64,000 bases of DNA from Symbiodinium natans (GCA_905221605.1 CAJNDS010000111.1:62001-126000), one strand, 5' to 3'. Shown: positions 11,731 through 21,482, counted from the stretch's first letter. Program-made: numbers and translations. Notes: a model not told the origin generated them from the letters alone.

Positions 11731-11790
11731 AAGGAGTTGGAGACCCTAAGGGGCCGATTGGGTGCGGCCGAGCAGCAGCAGGTGCAGCGA
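11731..11790 (+). CDS. Coiled-coil exon, repeat block 2, copy A
   Basis: It reads KELETLRGRLGAAEQQQVQ after a CCCCCAAG acceptor-like site. It is the counterpart of KELENLRCRLGATEQQQ at 13020-13071. Conservation of the protein but not of the surrounding intron DNA supports real coding. Confidence 0.55.
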
Positions 11791-12087
11791 ATCTGGGCTC
11801 CCTGATTCAACTGTCGTCGATTCAGGAAATAATCACTTCGTCAGGAAATTTGAAGTCAATTAAAGTGGAGTTCACCGGCTCGGAAGTAGCCGGTATTCCC
11901 CAAGTGCATGGGTGAGTGACACGAGCTTGGCTTCGCCTGCGAAGAGAATCCGAGGGATACGATGCGATGCGATCCAGTTTTGAATTCCGAACTCCCCAGT
12001 TCTCTTCAGTCCTCCGAGTCGACTGAGACGGTATGCTTCCCCGGCAGTAGTCCATGGCAGTCACGCACATGTTGCTGATCCGGCCAG

Positions 12088-12142
12088 GATCTGGAGTCAC
12101 AGCAGTTGTCGGGAAGAATAGTTGCGGCGCAGGCAGTGAATT
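12088..12142 (+). CDS. Coiled-coil exon, repeat block 3, copy A
   Basis: After a GGCCAG acceptor it reads DLESQQLSGRIVAAQA. Copy B (13136-13187) reads GLESKQLSGRIAAVQA after GCCAG. Differences fall mostly at third positions or are conservative, which supports selection on the protein. Confidence 0.55.
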
Positions 12143-12240
12143 GGCTTTTTTGGCTTAGTTTTCTGGTTAAAGTTATAGCACAAATATTGCATGCCCAAGT
12201 TTGCTCGTAGTGCAGCTGGGTGACCTGGGACACGGGCAAA

Positions 12241-12345
12241 AGGGGGGGGGGGGGGGGGGGTTCCAGATGTAAGAAAAACATACTATACACACACATCTAC
12301 ATATATATATATGTATATATATATATACACATGTATACAGGCAGC
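12241..12345. repeat. Poly-G run followed by a TA microsatellite
   Basis: About twenty G residues at 12241-12260 are followed within 40 bases by alternating CA and TA repeats up to about 12345. A similar G-run plus TA arrangement occurs at 55963-56020. Confidence 0.85.
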
Positions 12346-12615
12346 CATATCTACACATAATCCAAGGTTTGTGTAGCATACTGACCTGCATTGTGGTAGG
12401 TTAGTGGTGGGGCCATGCAACCATTAGATACATATCCATGTGCTATTCCATAAGCTTCTGGCTTGAGCCAGGCTTCCTTTGTAGGGTCTAAGGGTATATA
12501 CCGTGCATTTTAATCATCAAATCACACTCCGCTCCGCAAGTGCCAATGGCATGGCAAGGACCTATTGCCGCCCATTCCACGCATTTTGAGTAGAACCCGG
12601 CATTCACTGTGGCAG

Positions 12616-12690
12616 GCGTCCACCGAGTCCAGCTTGTCCATGCTTCGACAACTCGTCGACAAACTGGAGGCTGCCCGTCAGATCCAGATA
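12616..12690 (+). CDS. Coiled-coil exon, diverged third copy of the repeat
   Basis: After GGCAG it reads ASTESSLSMLRQLVDKLEAA and continues RQIQ. It aligns position by position with ASTESHFAALRQRLDKMDA of the two recent copies. The protein therefore already had a repeated coiled-coil unit before the recent duplication. Confidence 0.55.
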
Positions 12691-12786
12691 TTGCTAGTTC
12701 CCGATGAAACAAACAGCATCGATAATCTCTGATGTGGAAATGTGTTGAAGAGATTGAATTGCTTGGGTCTGCAGATGTCCATACAG

Positions 12787-12972
12787 GCATCCACCGAGTC
12801 CCACTTCGCGGCACTGCGTCAGCGGCTTGACAAGATGGATGCCGACTCCAAAGAGGCGGTGAGTGACATCGGTGTTGCGACGCGGCCCGGTGGGATTTCC
12901 TTCCAATCCTTGCAGGCTCAGCTCGGGCAAGTGGCAGCCACAAAAGACCTGCAAGTGGACACTCAGCTGCAA
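12787..12972 (+). CDS. Coiled-coil exon, duplicate copy B
   Basis: It encodes the same protein as copy A (11458-11649), ASTESHFAALRQRLDKMDAD and so on, ending DTQLQ before a TGA. The internal 57-base GT-AG segment is identical to that of copy A. Confidence 0.6.
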
Positions 12973-13019
12973 TGATTGCACGGATGTGTGCGGCTCGTGG
13001 CCTACCCTTGTTTTCTTCT

Positions 13020-13071
13020 AAGGAGCTGGAGAACCTGAGGTGCCGTCTAGGTGCCACTGAGCAGCAGCAGG
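13020..13071 (+). CDS. Coiled-coil exon, repeat block 2, copy B
   Basis: It reads KELENLRCRLGATEQQQ after TTCTAAG. It is the diverged duplicate of 11731-11790. Confidence 0.5.
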
Positions 13072-13135
13072 CAGGATCGCATCGTGCGCAATGAGATTCC
13101 TTGTGTCATCTTGTGTCACACGCAAGTCCTGCCAG

Positions 13136-13187
13136 GGTCTGGAATCCAAGCAGCTGTCAGGAAGAATAGCTGCAGTGCAGGCCGGGG
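13136..13187 (+). CDS. Coiled-coil exon, repeat block 3, copy B
   Basis: It reads GLESKQLSGRIAAVQA after GCCAG. It is the duplicate of 12088-12142. Confidence 0.5.
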
Positions 13188-13224
13188 CGCGGTTCTGATC
13201 ATTGGTGCCTTCTCGTGTCTTCGA

Positions 13225-13284
13225 GCCAAGCAGGCCAAGCACCAAGAGCATCAAAAGCTCTCCAATATTCTCCAATCCTTTTTC
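13225..13284 (+). CDS. Coiled-coil exon
   Basis: It reads AKQAKHQEHQKLSNILQSFF after TCGAG or CGAG|CC, a Lys/Gln/His-rich helix. The boundaries are approximate. Confidence 0.4.
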
Positions 13285-13368
13285 AGCACACCAACTTGAC
13301 AGTCTGACACCAACATCACATGTGCGCGGGCAACGACGATGATTGCCACATGATTCGTGCAGTGCCAG

Positions 13369-13451
13369 GCTTCCAGCGATTCTGGCATATCGACCGTCCA
13401 GCACCGGATTGACAAGCTGGAGAATGATTCCACAGAGGCCGTTGCTACATA
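13369..13451 (+). CDS. Coiled-coil exon, fourth diverged copy of the repeat
   Basis: After GTGCCAG it reads ASSDSGISTVQHRIDKLEND then STEAVAT and a TAG. It aligns with ASTESHFAALRQRLDKMDADSKEAV. It is the most diverged of the four visible copies. Confidence 0.5.
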
Positions 13452-13615
13452 GCACCGGTAGCTTACTTTCAAAGGCGGAAGTAATTGCATCGATGCGAGG
13501 CCCTGAAGCTTTTGGAAGCACAGCTTTCTACATGTGAGCTGAAACAGGCGGGCGTTTGCTGAAAAGATTACGTCTGAGTTGTCAACGAATGTCAATGACC
13601 GCGAGATACCGCGAG

Positions 13616-13828
13616 GTTGCTGCCGTCACAGAGCTGAGGAAGTCTCTCGACGCAGAGCTCGCCGGGGCTCAGGCGCTGCGGAGCAAGAGAGAAGTAGCCG
13701 CTAAGCAGCCAAGCCCAGCAACGCCCCATATCAAGCTACAGGCTGCGCTGCGAGAGAGGCTGTCGGAGATCCTGGAGCAGCTGCAGCGGCCTCAAGACAG
13801 ATTGTCACAGCAGCACATCGTGAGAAGC
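13616..13828 (+). CDS. Long coiled-coil exon
   Basis: The frame begins after GCGAG and reads VAAVTELRKSLDAELAGAQA, then LRSKREVAAKQ, a short Pro-containing break (PSPATPH), and LQAALRERLSEILEQLQRPQ. This is one of the strongest coiled-coil signatures in the window. It may extend a little further to QQHIV. Confidence 0.65.
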
Positions 13829-13875
13829 ACCAAGGCCAGAGATGGATGCACGCTTAAGCGAGCAGAAAGGAGACC

Positions 13876-15530
13876 TGGAGGTGCGATTCTGATACAGAGG
13901 TTAGGTGGAATTTTTCGCGCGGTGGCAAATCGCAGGAGTAATGGGGGGGGGGGGCAAGCTTAGCACCCAAAAGTAGAAAGGGCCACCGAAGTCGAAAGCG
14001 ATTTGAGAACAGAAAGTTAAAGAGAGAGAGAATGATCGCTGCACCTCTGCAACACAACGAAGTTTCCCAACAAGTCCAACAAGTCACAAGTCGCTGACCT
14101 GAGCGACGGTGGGGCATTGAACGCGAACAACGTGGGGCTTTTTGATAGCCTGGCAAGTAGTCACGACAGAAACGTTGACGTATGCCATTATGGACGATAG
14201 ATGTCGGATACTAGAGCAGGCAGAGAGGCATCCAAGCTAAGTGCTGAGTCGTCCAAGACAACTGATGACAAGTGCCAGGTCGGTAGGCTTGATGAAAGAC
14301 CTCTATCCTTACAGGATCTGCAAGCGCTAGCATGAAAAAAGCATTTCACCTGGCAAGTCTCCCCCCCATCAAGATATACCTTCTACGGTGAAACAAGGCG
14401 TTGGCATGCTGCTCTGAGGAGAGAAGTGTGAATGCGGGAGACCCTGACAGGCTCTGCGAACTCGGCAAGATGCCAACCACGATGCGGTCGAGTCTCTGCA
14501 GGCAGCATGGCACGGTCTTGCGCGCCAATATAGGAACCTGTAATCATCAGCTGTTCCGCCTCTTGCGATGCTGGCTGCTTTTCAAGAGGCTTGATATTCA
14601 ACGTTGTGCCCATCCCGCCCAGGGCAGCTATACTCGTGCTGCACAAGAGGTGTCCAAAACGTCGTTTGGCACTTTGTTTCGCGCATGCGGTCGTAATGAA
14701 GCTGATCGAGTTCCAGTCACCAATCTAAAATCTATCAAAGGTCTCGCGTGGAGCAGTTGGCTGGCATGATTTCTGAGGAGCACGCGTGGCACAAGTCAGC
14801 CCAGACTGGATGGGGTTGCGAAGCTGCGTACGTGTAGCTTCTGGATTTGTATCAGTAGAGATTTCGAGAGTCTGCACAATCTGCAGTACGCGCAGGCAAT
14901 AAACTTAAAAGGTTGATTCCTATGCCCATGAAGCCGTAGATGCTTGTAATCGCAAATCTCAAGCCTTGTATGAACTCTCCGTGATGTGGACATGTTGATT
15001 CTGGCAGGAGCAGAAGGTCCGAGAGGCGGATACTGCCCACGTCAAGCAAGGCCCAAATCCGTGCGAAGACAGATGCATGAGAGCACATGAGAGCACCGCT
15101 TAGAGCACATGAGAGCACATCCCTCTGAACCTCCTCGTTGAAGGCATGCGAGAGGTTGAGGCGACTTTAACGACGCAGCACAGTCCTCGGTATTCCTCGG
15201 TGAAAAGGGGTCTCTTCTTTGCTTCTGCCTCCGATCCAAGGTTGGAAGATATCTTGGGGGCTGTTCAGCGCAGCGCTTCAGATGTCGGCGAGCTTGCTAA
15301 CCAGTGGGACCCTATGTCATGATGTATCGCATGATGCAGCAAGTACGCCTCTGCACCTGATGTAGTGCAGGCTGGGAGAGGCCAGCAAAAGGCTTGAGAC
15401 TTTGCAGGCTCTGCTCCGTACATGTCGCATGCAGATGGCACATGATAGCACTGTATGCAGCAGAATACAGCGCCTATATGCCGGAGGCATCAAGTGCTTT
15501 CCGTGCTGCAACTGATGCAATATATGCAAT
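13876..15530 (+). other. Mostly intron-like DNA with weak helical fragments
   Basis: Short candidates occur (for example EQKVREADTAHVKQ near 15010 and LNLLVEGMREVEAT near 15125). None has both boundaries clear, so I do not call exons. A run of GAGAGCACAT repeats lies at 15075-15120. Confidence 0.35.
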
Positions 15531-15535
15531 GTGAG

Positions 15536-15658
15536 GCACAGCAACTTGCTGCCGCGGAGTCCGCGGAACAGCACAAAGCCGATTTGCAACGCCTGCACGA
15601 CAGTTTGCACGACCGCTTGCACGAGAATGCCATCTTGGCGGAAAGGCATCGGACAGAG
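15536..15658 (+). CDS. Coiled-coil exon (41 codons)
   Basis: It is bounded by GTGAG|GCA and GAG|GCCCCG (a GC donor) and is exactly 41 codons. It reads AQQLAAAESAEQHKADLQRL, then HDSLHDRLHENAILAERHRT. The periodic Leu/His/Asp pattern gives a strong helix. Confidence 0.6.
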
Positions 15659-15729
15659 GCCCCGCTTCGGCTTCGAGGGATTTAAGCCCGGAAGCCCGAG
15701 TCTTGGCTGTGTGACACGCTGCGTGTCAG

Positions 15730-15873
15730 ATGGACATTCGTGTCGAAGAAGTGCAGCGCTTAATTCTGCCACTCGAAGAGCAAATGCACGTCCCGACCCC
15801 AGATGAACCTAGACCCAGCCTGTACGAACTCATGCGCACAGCGAGAGTGCTGGCGAGAGTTGTTGGATTGTAA
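15730..15873 (+). CDS. Candidate C-terminal exon of the coiled-coil gene
   Basis: It follows GTGTCAG and reads MDIRVEEVQRLILPLEEQMH, a proline-containing stretch (VPTPDEPRPS), then LYELMRTARVLARVVGL and a TAA. All 48 codons are open, and the stop lies about 100 bases before the next clear start codon at 15979. This makes it a plausible end of the preceding gene. Confidence 0.5.
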   Translation: MDIRVEEVQRLILPLEEQMHVPTPDEPRPSLYELMRTARVLARVVGL

Positions 15874-15978
15874 TGCTTGCAGCATGTTTTGCATCATATT
15901 GCAACTTAAGCAGGAGCAACTGCCGCTGCCATTGCTCGTCGTTGCGCAGCATGTATATAGTAACAGAATACAAGCGCC

Positions 15979-16725
15979 ATGGCCAAGGGTTTCACTTGGC
16001 AAGAGACTTCTCAGGAGGAGAAGGAAGCATGCGTCGTGCGATTGTTCCAGCGTTTCCCAGATGTGCTTCTCCATCTGGGCGATCCACAGCTCGCGCAGCA
16101 GTTTGACCTTCCCAGCCTTCCGGCTCACGCAAGCGAGCGAAGCGCGGTGAAGCTGAAGCAGCAGTTGACTGAAGATGTACTGACTGTCGAGCTGAGCCGA
16201 AGGCGCAAGCCATGGACAAGCTCAAGCTATTTAAGCCATGGTGGCCATGGTAGTGTCAAGCCCTCATGGGCACAGGCAGACACTGCCCAGGAAGTGGCCC
16301 AGGCCTTGGATGCCATGACAGCTACTTTGACCTCCTTGGCACCATCAAGAGCACAGGTGCTTCCGATCTCGCAGTCTGCCCGAGAAGTACTTGCATTGAA
16401 CCAGAGTTTCACTGGATCAAGTTTGGCGGCAGAAGTGCCCAAAGAAGCCAAACTCTCACACAGACAGACCTCGACACATTTGACGCCTCCACGGCACGAA
16501 CTTGCCGCCAAGATCGAAGTCAAGAGCTCATCCAGTTCACCCTCCTTCGGGCGACCTTCAGCCGTGAAGTGTTTCGCGAAGAAATCTGCTAAGCCGCTGT
16601 ATAGGCAGCAAGAGTTTGAGGAGCAGGAAGATGAGGTGTGGGTGCCTGGTCAGAGCTCTGATGAGGAGTTGCTAGCCAGATCCAGATCAGTCAGGGGCTC
16701 AGCTGACCTCACGCGTGCTTGTTGA
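15979..16725 (+). CDS. Uncharacterised protein, long uninterrupted coding block (248 codons)
   Basis: The ATG at 15979 opens a 248-codon frame starting MAKGFTWQETSQEEKEACVV. The first 60 residues look folded and helical (RLFQRFPDVLLHLGDPQLAQ). The remainder is rich in Ser, Ala, Pro and charged residues, likely disordered, and ends with an acidic patch (EEQEDEVWVPGQSSDEELLA). The frame closes at TGA 16723-16725. It may be a complete small protein, or the first exon of the gene continuing at 16799, because the gap between the two blocks is intron-sized and both are on the same strand. No family is recognised. Confidence 0.65.
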   Translation: MAKGFTWQETSQEEKEACVVRLFQRFPDVLLHLGDPQLAQQFDLPSLPAHASERSAVKLKQQLTEDVLTVELSRRRKPWTSSSYLSHGGHGSVKPSWAQADTAQEVAQALDAMTATLTSLAPSRAQVLPISQSAREVLALNQSFTGSSLAAEVPKEAKLSHRQTSTHLTPPRHELAAKIEVKSSSSSPSFGRPSAVKCFAKKSAKPLYRQQEFEEQEDEVWVPGQSSDEELLARSRSVRGSADLTRAC

Positions 16726-16798
16726 TTCATCTAGGAGTCCTAAGTTACCAAGTCCAACAAGGTCCTAAGACCTACGAGTTTCCTGAGAGCACATCTGA

Positions 16799-18601
16799 GC
16801 AGCTGGCCCTGAGGCCCACGGCATAAGCACCAGCTCCAGCAAGTCCAAGCGCGATGCGTCTCCAACCGCCAGCGACAAGAGCTTCGAGAGCCCGTTCTTT
16901 CCTTTTTTGCGGGGGGCGGAGACGGGGACAACCGCATCTCCAACATCCAGCAACAGCATCGACTTGAGGTCGCTGCGCTCGCCAGCTGCCCAGGCTGCCC
17001 GCCAGGCCTGGGCAGATCAGGGCTTTCGAACGCCCAGCGACGGCGACCTTTTGAGGGGTTCGGGTGGCTCGGGTTCCCGAGGTTTGGGGGCCAGACGCGG
17101 TCTGGCCCTTCAACTGTCTTCCAATTCCAAAACCTCTCGGTCCTCCATGGTGCCCCCGCCTCTAGATGACGATGGGCGCAGCGGCACCCCGCCATCGGCT
17201 TCCAGCAAAATGACCATGCGCATAGCAGAGACCGAAGAGCCCGCTGTGCAGCTTCTGTTTCAAACGGAGCCAAAAAGGCGCCCTTCACGATGCAACACGA
17301 TCCCAGCTGACATGATGCTTGCAATTGGGCCACGCATCCTTCAGGTAGCCAAGGTGCCACGGCCTTTACCAGCAGCATTCCCCCAGCGGCGGAACATCAT
17401 CTTCTTCGACTGGGATGATACTCTTTGCCCGACCAGTTGGATCCGCAGTTTGCTGAAGGAACACCTTGCGGACATGGAAGAATGGCTTGACCAGGGCGAT
17501 GATTGCCTCGAGACAGAAGAGGACTGGCGCGACAGTATACCCAGCTGGTTCAAGCAACCGCTGCCAGACGAGCCACATGTCCGCCAACTCATTGCAGACC
17601 TGCAAAACGCCTGCATCCGGACGATACGCGTAGCTCAGTCGCTCGGAGTGGTATGCATTGTCACAAACGCAGTTCCGGGATGGGTGGAGAAGACGATTAA
17701 GAGATGGTTGCCCAAGCTTCGTACTCACATCGGTGTACATTCGATCCATTCTCAACACCCGATCAAAGTCATCTACGCCCAGCAGGCCTACTGCGATGCC
17801 AGTCTGAACCTTCCGTTTGTGGACGAGCAAGGGGAGTTCATGCTGTGGAAGAGGGCAGCCATGGCTGGTGCGTTGACTGAGCTGGACCACCTCTATGGTC
17901 TCGAGGACAAGAGTGACACCATGCAGAATATGCACAACATGCACAACATGCATAACATGAACATGCGCTCGATGTGCTCGAGCTCAGCAAGGCTGGTGAA
18001 TGTGATTTCCATCGGAGACACAGAAGCAGAGATGAGTGCTGCAGAGCTCGCCAGCCAGGGCCTTCATAGCAGGCACCCGAAACGCGGCCGCCTCTACCGA
18101 CGGGCCTGCGGTTTGCAGGACTTGCCTGACAGCTTGCAGCCAGATGCAAACCACGGCGACAAGGGTGACAAGCCTCAAAGTCGCACATCTAGCAAAGACG
18201 GGAGCAAGGATGAGAGCAAGGACGACGCCAGTGGCAGCAGCGGCAGTGAAAGCGGCAGCCCGCCAGGTGAGCGTGGTGAGCGTGAGCGCGTCTTCTTAGA
18301 AGGTGAGTTTGGGCCGGGCCGGAGCCGTTCCGTAGAAAGCTCGAATCGCAGAGCCTTCGGGGCCTTTCGTCCCTGGGTGAAGTTGATCAAGCTCTCCGAG
18401 GGCTGTCAAGCTCGGCGGTTGACAGCACAGCTGGAGGAGATCGCCCAGCTCCTGCCCAAGATGCTGGCTTTACGACGCCACGTCCGTGTAGACCTCACTG
18501 ACCTCACTGAAGGCTCCGGAGGGGAAGCGGCCCTGAGGACTTTGGGCTGCACCGAAGAGGACCTTCAGCTGGAGCGACATCTGTGTGTGGAAACTGTCTG
18601 A
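16799..18601 (+). CDS. HAD-like hydrolase-domain protein
   Basis: The frame is open from about 16799 to TGA 18601. About the first 130 residues are Ser/Gly/Pro-rich and probably disordered. The HAD motifs then appear in order. Motif I is FFDWDDTLCPT at about 17402-17434, with nucleophile Asp at 17408 and the second Asp at 17414. Motif II is VCIVTNA near 17652. The motif III lysine is in FMLWKRAAM near 17845. Motif IV is ISIGDTEAEM near 18007. Between III and IV lies an Asn-Met-His repeat (about 17931-17965). The segment after motif IV is Ser/Asp-rich, then a conserved-looking tail (AFGAFRPWVKLIKLSEGCQA). Family knowledge: HAD proteins with DxD are mostly phosphatases. The substrate is unknown. 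No stop codon or convincing intron breaks the domain. The start is uncertain; the true N-terminus may be the 15979 block. Confidence 0.8.
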   Translation, partial: AAGPEAHGISTSSSKSKRDASPTASDKSFESPFFPFLRGAETGTTASPTSSNSIDLRSLRSPAAQAARQAWADQGFRTPSDGDLLRGSGGSGSRGLGARRGLALQLSSNSKTSRSSMVPPPLDDDGRSGTPPSASSKMTMRIAETEEPAVQLLFQTEPKRRPSRCNTIPADMMLAIGPRILQVAKVPRPLPAAFPQRRNIIFFDWDDTLCPTSWIRSLLKEHLADMEEWLDQGDDCLETEEDWRDSIPSWFKQPLPDEPHVRQLIADLQNACIRTIRVAQSLGVVCIVTNAVPGWVEKTIKRWLPKLRTHIGVHSIHSQHPIKVIYAQQAYCDASLNLPFVDEQGEFMLWKRAAMAGALTELDHLYGLEDKSDTMQNMHNMHNMHNMNMRSMCSSSARLVNVISIGDTEAEMSAAELASQGLHSRHPKRGRLYRRACGLQDLPDSLQPDANHGDKGDKPQSRTSSKDGSKDESKDDASGSSGSESGSPPGERGERERVFLEGEFGPGRSRSVESSNRRAFGAFRPWVKLIKLSEGCQARRLTAQLEEIAQLLPKMLALRRHVRVDLTDLTEGSGGEAALRTLGCTEEDLQLERHLCVETV

Positions 18602-18604
18602 CAA

Positions 18605-19410
18605 CGCTCTCTCGAAAAAAGAAGAACTTGTCAAACGAAGCCCCGAGCTTGCTCGAATTGTGAAGCGCCACGTTTCATCAACACCCCCAGGCTCAGGAAG
18701 AAGCTTTGGTTGCGGGCTCGGCCAGCGGTGTTTCATGCTGCTGCCACTTGCTACTGTACCGTCCCGGCAAGTGGGTTTAGAAACAATATCTGCATCAACG
18801 TGTTAGAATATGAGGTCCTCGCCACACCAAAACCTAAACGTTACGCTACACCAAATTAGAGAAAGAAAGCATCAGAAACGAGCCTGCGAATCATAAACTT
18901 CGAGTCAGCAACTCCGAGTCAGAAACCAGCTGAATCCTTCAGAAACTACGATGAATCCAGGGATCCAGCATATCAGAAGCCAGCGGGAATCAGAGACAGC
19001 AAATCTGGAACTTTCCCAATCAGAAACTCCGCGAGCATCAGAGAGCCGCTCCCGTTGCCCGGTTTGCGAAGCACCCACCTGGAGCATCCTGGAGCACCCG
19101 TCTCCAGATTTCCGACTCGTTTGGGTTTCGATTGTTTCGTCGGCCACCCTACCAGAAGTTGCACCAAACTCGAAACTTGTCCCCGCGACAGCTACGGGTC
19201 GGCTCCACAGCTGCCAGGCTCCACACGAACATATCCAGAACACAAGGTGTGCACACAGTGCACAAGGCATTGTTCATTGTTCCATAGCTTGTGCCAAGCC
19301 TCGAGGGGAAGCTCGCCTCAGACCAGCAAGCCCGCCATCTGAAAGAAGCAGCAGTTCAGGTGCTCTTTTGCACGGCACTTTCGCGCAAGTCCTCGCTGCA
19401 AGTCCTCGCT
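18605..19410 (+). other. No clear gene; TCAGAAAC-rich tract
   Basis: After the HAD stop codon the DNA contains many partial copies of ATCAGAAAC, GAGTCAGAAAC and similar (about 18840-19030). A 204-codon frame (18951-19565) covers part of it, but only its 3' end looks coding. Confidence 0.45.
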
Positions 19411-19412
19411 GC

Positions 19413-19490
19413 AAGTTCTCTGCGACGGATGTGCAGGAGCGGTTTGAGAGCGAGCGCGCAGCTCGAGAACTCCAGCGCTCCTTGACAATT
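19413..19490 (+). CDS. Coiled-coil exon
   Basis: It reads KFSATDVQERFESERAAREL then QRSLTI before a TGTAAG donor-like site. This charged helix starts a second series of coiled-coil exons downstream of the HAD gene. Confidence 0.5.
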
Positions 19491-19704
19491 TGTAAGAAGT
19501 TTTTCGAGAGCGCATTCTCAGTGCCTCAGGGGTGCCGTATAGAAGCGTGCTGCCCAAGGCCGTGAGCTCCTGGGGATCGTGGCTCGAGAGCGCAAAGCCT
19601 TTGAACGCCTGACCGTGGCTTGGCTTGCACTGCTGAGCTGAAAGATCCCTTGGCTTCAGCGATAAATTAAAAAGGTCCCTCATCTCCCAAGATCGCTCCC
19701 TGAG

Positions 19705-19770
19705 GTCCTTGAGCAAAGTCTCTTGGCAGTAGAGGAATTGGCCCGCCACGAGATGGAGGCAGGACACGAG
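19705..19770 (+). CDS. Coiled-coil exon
   Basis: It follows CTGAG and reads VLEQSLLAVEELARHEMEAG then HE. The leucine heptads are clear. The right end is CACGAG|GG. Confidence 0.5.
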
Positions 19771-19846
19771 GGTTCAACCATGCTTAACAGATTTACTGAC
19801 GGTATACTCGGTCTATTGATGTCCATTGCTATCAGCATCAGAATCT

Positions 19847-19915
19847 GAGAATCTGGGTGCGAAGAGTCAGGCACGGGCCCGTGACACCCGTCGGCTCTGG
19901 GATGCCTTGGACAAC
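19847..19915 (+). CDS. Helical exon
   Basis: It reads ENLGAKSQARARDTRRLWDA then LDN, charged and helical, in the spacing expected for the next exon. Boundaries are approximate. Confidence 0.4.
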
Positions 19916-20214
19916 GTTTCCAACGACGCGTCTCAGGCCTCGACTCGATAAGACTCGCTCAGATGTCATGGGGGCTTGGGGGGGCTTGGGGGGGCTTGGG
20001 GGCTGTCGAGTCGAAGTCCATGGCAAATCCTTGATCCTTTTCACGTTTGCTCCGTGAATGTCGAGAGTCGAAGCTGCCTGATTCGAGCTTGGGCTCAAAG
20101 GTGTTCACAGTCACTAGGCCTTCATGAGGAGGGCATCATGCCCAGGATACGCACATTGAACACCAAGAAGGCCGGATTGCAGAGCAAGCTTGATTGCGGA
20201 GACTTTTGCACGTT

Positions 20215-20298
20215 CATGAGGCCCCTGAAGGATGGGATGACGTTGCTCCACAGTTAGAGGAGTTTGCAAATCAGATGCTGGAGCCTCGGTCGAAAGCC
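20215..20298 (+). CDS. Helical exon
   Basis: It reads HEAPEGWDDVAPQLEEFANQ then MLEPRSKA, a good amphipathic helix. The competing frame over the same bases stops early. Confidence 0.4.
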
Positions 20299-20309
20299 CA
20301 TTGCAAGGG

Positions 20310-21480
20310 TGGCTTGCCACCGTTTTGGACTTGCAGGCGAGACGCAGTGAACGAGCCGCATGAAGGCAAGCGACGAAACGAGGCCGACTTGCACTGTTCT
20401 AGGCGCCACTAGATTGTCAAAATGAGTTTTACATCTCCTTCAAGCATCTGACTCTACGCAGCCTCGTAGTCTGTTGAGGCAACGTGGAAGATCACCAAGA
20501 TCCACTGGGAACGTTCCAGGTTGGACCGAACCCAATTCCAGCCGCAAGGGGATGCATGATTGGCACACAACGACCAGGTATGTCTACGAGCTCTATTACA
20601 AGAAGAAGGCCGGCGGACTACGGCAACCCTTCTTCAGTCGGTTGATGTCGGGCTTGCTCTCTCGCAGCTTATCGCAAGGCAATTTCGAGGGAGCTTTATG
20701 ATTGGCTGCTGCAGGAGAAGCATGCGGAGACTTGGGAGAGTAAATGGAGTATGATACCCTTCCTCACATGTCCTGGCGAACCTCGAACCTTCCTAACATC
20801 TCCTGAGCCTTTCATCCTAAGCCCTGCTTTGGCATATACTGAGCAGCCCACCAAGGATGCTGCCCTCATTGCGAAATGGCGGAAACCGGGCTTCGAGTAT
20901 CTCTGCTCGCTCATGGCCATCGACAAGAGAAATACAAACTTTGGAACAACAGCCATCTGCATCTCGGAAGCTTCAGCGGATACCCTTGGCAGAGCGATTG
21001 TGTCAAGAGTTGTTTTGCGATGGCGTCTGCTTCGTAGTACATCAGTTCTAAGACTCCAAAAAAGAGAAGCTTGAGAGTGGTCGCCGAAGCCGGCAACAGC
21101 CCTGATGAGGTAGGGTGCCGCTGCACTTGAGGAAGGCCGGTGCAGCGCAGCCGGCAGTCGCCACAGGTGCGAGATGCAGCGACAGATACCTCATCTTAAA
21201 CAGTAACATGAACAGCATCATGAACATGAACATGCCTGAGCCAGAGCCTGAACCACTGAAGCACTGAGCCTGTGTCAGGCTGCATCTCTTGCTCCTCCCA
21301 AGAGGCTGGGCGCCTTGGTGGACCCATCTGGTGGGACTCCCCACGGCCGGCGGACCTGATCGGCTGGGCAAAGGTGACCCGAATCTCATTCTGATCTTTC
21401 TTCCTGATGATATTTCCTCATCTTTCTGCTTTTAAGAAAATTCCGTCCAGTTTGGAGTATCTTGGAGGCCGGTTGCCCCA
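20310..21480 (+). other. Unassigned, probably intron DNA
   Basis: A 107-codon frame (20751-21074) has no recognisable domain. A short run of AACATGAACA-like repeats is at 21200-21235. Confidence 0.35.
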
Positions 21481-21482
21481 CT

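Larger units (their letters stand above)
11455..13000 (+). repeat. Recent tandem duplication of a coiled-coil exon block
   Basis: Bases 11455-11676 recur at 12784-13000. Over about 190 bases only two substitutions are visible. One 6-base insertion (TTGCAA) is present in the first copy near its 3' end, and two more substitutions follow. Similarity then resumes in diverged form at 11731-11790 versus 13020-13071 and at 12088-12142 versus 13136-13187. The repeated unit therefore spans at least three exon-like blocks and is about 1.3 kb long. The near-identity includes DNA that may be intronic, so the copying is recent or maintained by gene conversion. Confidence 0.85.
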
